This document shows, in pieces, positions 62,314 through 64,000 of a stretch of DNA of 64,000 nucleotides. The DNA is from Manis javanica. Its lineage: Eukaryota; Chordata; Mammalia; Pholidota; Manidae. Positions within the stretch are counted from its first letter, which is position 1. Every line of letters begins with the position of its first letter. The DNA lies in assembly GCF_040802235.1 (NCBI RefSeq), contig NC_133164.1:117322302-117386301 (forward strand). Direction: 5' to 3'. The notes below the pieces were generated by a model. It was not told where the DNA came from, did no database searches, and saw nothing but the letters and a program-made list of their open reading frames with translations. The translations under genes were made by a program, and so were the position numbers.

Positions 62314-63600
62314 AATCGGATGTACTGCTCCGTGTTTATCACAAAGTAGTTGCTCATGTCCTTCTGAGACCCTCATAAACCTCCCTCATGCCTGCTCCAG
62401 TTCACCAAATCCCCATTCCACTCAAAAAGTAATCACTATCCTGACTTTCAGAATAATTGCATCTTGTTTTTCTCTGGAGTGTTTAACCACCAAAGTTTGC
62501 ATTTGTAAATAGTACTGTGTCATTTTCCCTCATTATTGAGCTTTACGTGTATCTAGAATTGTATTATTTATTTTCCATGTTATTGCATGTATATATGATT
62601 TTCGTTTCCACCCCAGTACAACATTCCAGTGTATGACTATACTGTCTTACATGTATTTATTATTCTCCTGAGAAACACCTGGCTTGTTTCAGGTAGAAGC
62701 TATTAAAGCATAGTCTACATGACTCTTGTTATACCTGCGAATTATTTTAAGGGTTTGTTTCCATGAGGGTTTCAATCATTCCACGTACTCAACAATATTT
62801 GATATTGTCATTCTTCACTGTAGCCATTTCAGGGGCTGTGTAACAGTGGCTTTTTCATGGTTTGGACTGGGATTTTGCTCAGGACGAATGTAAGCATCAT
62901 TTTCATGTTTATTGGTGATTGGCAAAATCTATTGTCTGCTGGGCATAGTCAAGTGAACTGACCACTTTCCTCTGGTGCCGGCTGCCGCTTTCCTTGATGG
63001 CTTGTCACTTTATATATTTTTGATGTGAGCCCTTTTGGTTGGATATGTATGTTGCAAACGTTTGTATCTCTGTGGCTTGCATTTTCATTCTTTTAAATAG
63101 TGTCTTACAAGGAAAAGAAGTTCTTAATTTCACTGTGGGTGATTTGATCTATCAGTTCCTTCATGACCTGTGCTTTCTATGTCCTTTTAAGAAATATTCC
63201 ACTATGAAGAATTCATGAAGATCTTATCCTAAACATCTTCTAAGCACTGATGTTTGGTATTTCCTTTTAAATCTTTGTACATTTGGAATTTGTTTTGGCA
63301 TATGGTGTGAGACAAAAGTTATACTGTGTTATTCTATGTTGTAACATCTATTATTGTAAGTAGATCACCAACTCAAACAGCTTAAAAGACTATTCTTTTA
63401 AGAATAGATCAGTATGCAAAGCTATCTGTCAAACATCAAGTGTCAACATGTGCATGTCTGTTTCTGGGCTTTTTTCTATATTAGTGCTATATTTCTCTTA
63501 TTTTTGCCAGTATCACACTGTTTTAGTTGGTACAGCTGTATAATATGTCTTGATACCTGGCAAAATAATTTTCACCTTGTCCATAAGAAAGTATATATAT
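62314..63600 (-). mobile_element. Antisense L1M, right part (3' UTR into ORF2)
   Basis: Read on the + strand as complement: 3' UTR-type sequence ('taatcactatcctgactttc', 'tttgcatttgtaaatagtac'), the shared segment at about 62578-62660, then 'tttgatgtgagcccttttgg', 'gatttgatctatcagttcct', 'ttctaagcactgatgtttgg', 'tttctgggcttttttctata', 'gtatcacactgttttagttg' and 'tacagctgtataatatgtct', all in L1 order. No open frame survives. The + strand frame at 63414-63617 is the antisense of this L1. Confidence 0.75.
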
Positions 63601-64000
63601 ATTTGGTAACATGGTGAAAAATATACACTGAATTGTTTATTTTCTCATCAGAAGCTAATGAAATAGAGTTAGCAATGTGAACTAGGGATGAAGAAGGTTG
63701 TATGTGTTCTGGCTTGTGGGTAGGATAGGTTTGGTCAATAAACTCTTATCTTTTGCTTTGTAACTTAGGGTTTGTGTATTTTTACTGTGAGCGTTTTTTT
63801 CATAGAAATATAGATAAAATCAAGCAGAATGCAATAAAATGAAAACTAATCCATTTAGATGATTCTCCTTGAAAACATGTTCAAAATGTCTTTGGATGTC
63901 TTGAGACTAACTGAAGAAAATATAAACTGCCTGGCCATGTTAGGGAGGAAAGATATTATGTAACTTTAAGTTTTAAAATTATTCTGCTTTCGTGTTTGAT
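63601..64000. other. AT-rich DNA without recognised features
   Basis: No frame or repeat named in the last 400 bp. The antisense L1M may extend into it. Confidence 0.4.

Noticed and set aside
62114-62512. 132-codon + strand frame
   Set aside because: It starts in the MaLR LTR and continues into the antisense L1M, so it cannot be one ancestral gene.
1-64000. An undescribed defence system, biosynthetic cluster, CRISPR array or other bacterial-type system
   Set aside because: No operon-like gene array, ribosome binding sites, coding density or repeat-spacer structure exists. The window is mammalian non-coding DNA dominated by retroelements.

Overview
This is 64 kb of AT-rich nuclear DNA from a placental mammal, best read as a gene desert or the inside of a very large intron. 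The evidence is an almost continuous palimpsest of mammalian repeats: three young-looking L1 insertions with target-site duplications, older L1M fragments on both strands, mammal-wide L2 and MIR pieces, two MaLR-type LTRs, hAT-Charlie DNA transposon fossils, several other LTRs and long (CA)n/(TG)n microsatellites. I see no supportable protein-coding gene, no tRNA or rRNA gene, no CRISPR array and nothing prokaryotic. The open frames are short and look like chance, except those decoding L1 ORF2. No Alu, B1/B2, CAN-SINE or Bov-type SINE was recognised, which argues against primate, rodent, carnivore and ruminant. The L1 3' UTR types and the small element near 16.3 kb remind me, from memory only, of pangolin or other laurasiatherian assemblies; this is a weak guess.

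Layout. 0-13 kb: a 5'-truncated L1 at 0.5-1.0 kb, a MIR, antisense L1M at 3.3-3.8 kb, a poly(A)-only duplication at 4.8 kb, L2 pieces at 6.2, 8.2-8.8 and 12.9 kb, a MER5-like piece at 10.4 kb and antisense L1 at 10.6-11.4 kb. 13-20 kb: mostly featureless AT-rich DNA with one small retroposed element at 16.3-16.6 kb. 20-29.5 kb: an antisense MaLR LTR, a 1.5-kb L1 of a second subfamily, a long (TG)n, an ancient 2.4-kb L1M ORF2 and an antisense L2. 31-39 kb: MIR and L2 pieces, a GC-rich islet, a possible exon or retrocopy at 36 kb, and a 406-bp solo LTR at 38.8-39.2 kb. 39-43 kb: a GC-richer, CpG-containing tract whose origin I could not resolve. 48-52.3 kb: two LTR-like elements with L1M 3' ends between them. 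54.8 kb: a hAT-Charlie element. 57-57.8 kb: another GC-richer tract. 59.4-61.9 kb: the largest L1, a 2.43-kb copy with a broken ORF2. 61.9-63.6 kb: an antisense L1M interrupted by a nested MaLR LTR.

The genes do not work together as a system; what the window records is serial retrotransposon insertion. I looked for an undescribed functional system and did not find one I can defend. The items most worth a check are the unresolved tracts at 39.7-42.9 kb and 57.0-57.8 kb, the candidate exon at 36.2 kb, the solo LTR with its 7-bp flanking repeat, and the internally deleted retroposon at 16.3 kb. Boundaries of old repeats are approximate, because they were recognised by eye against remembered family consensus and not by alignment.
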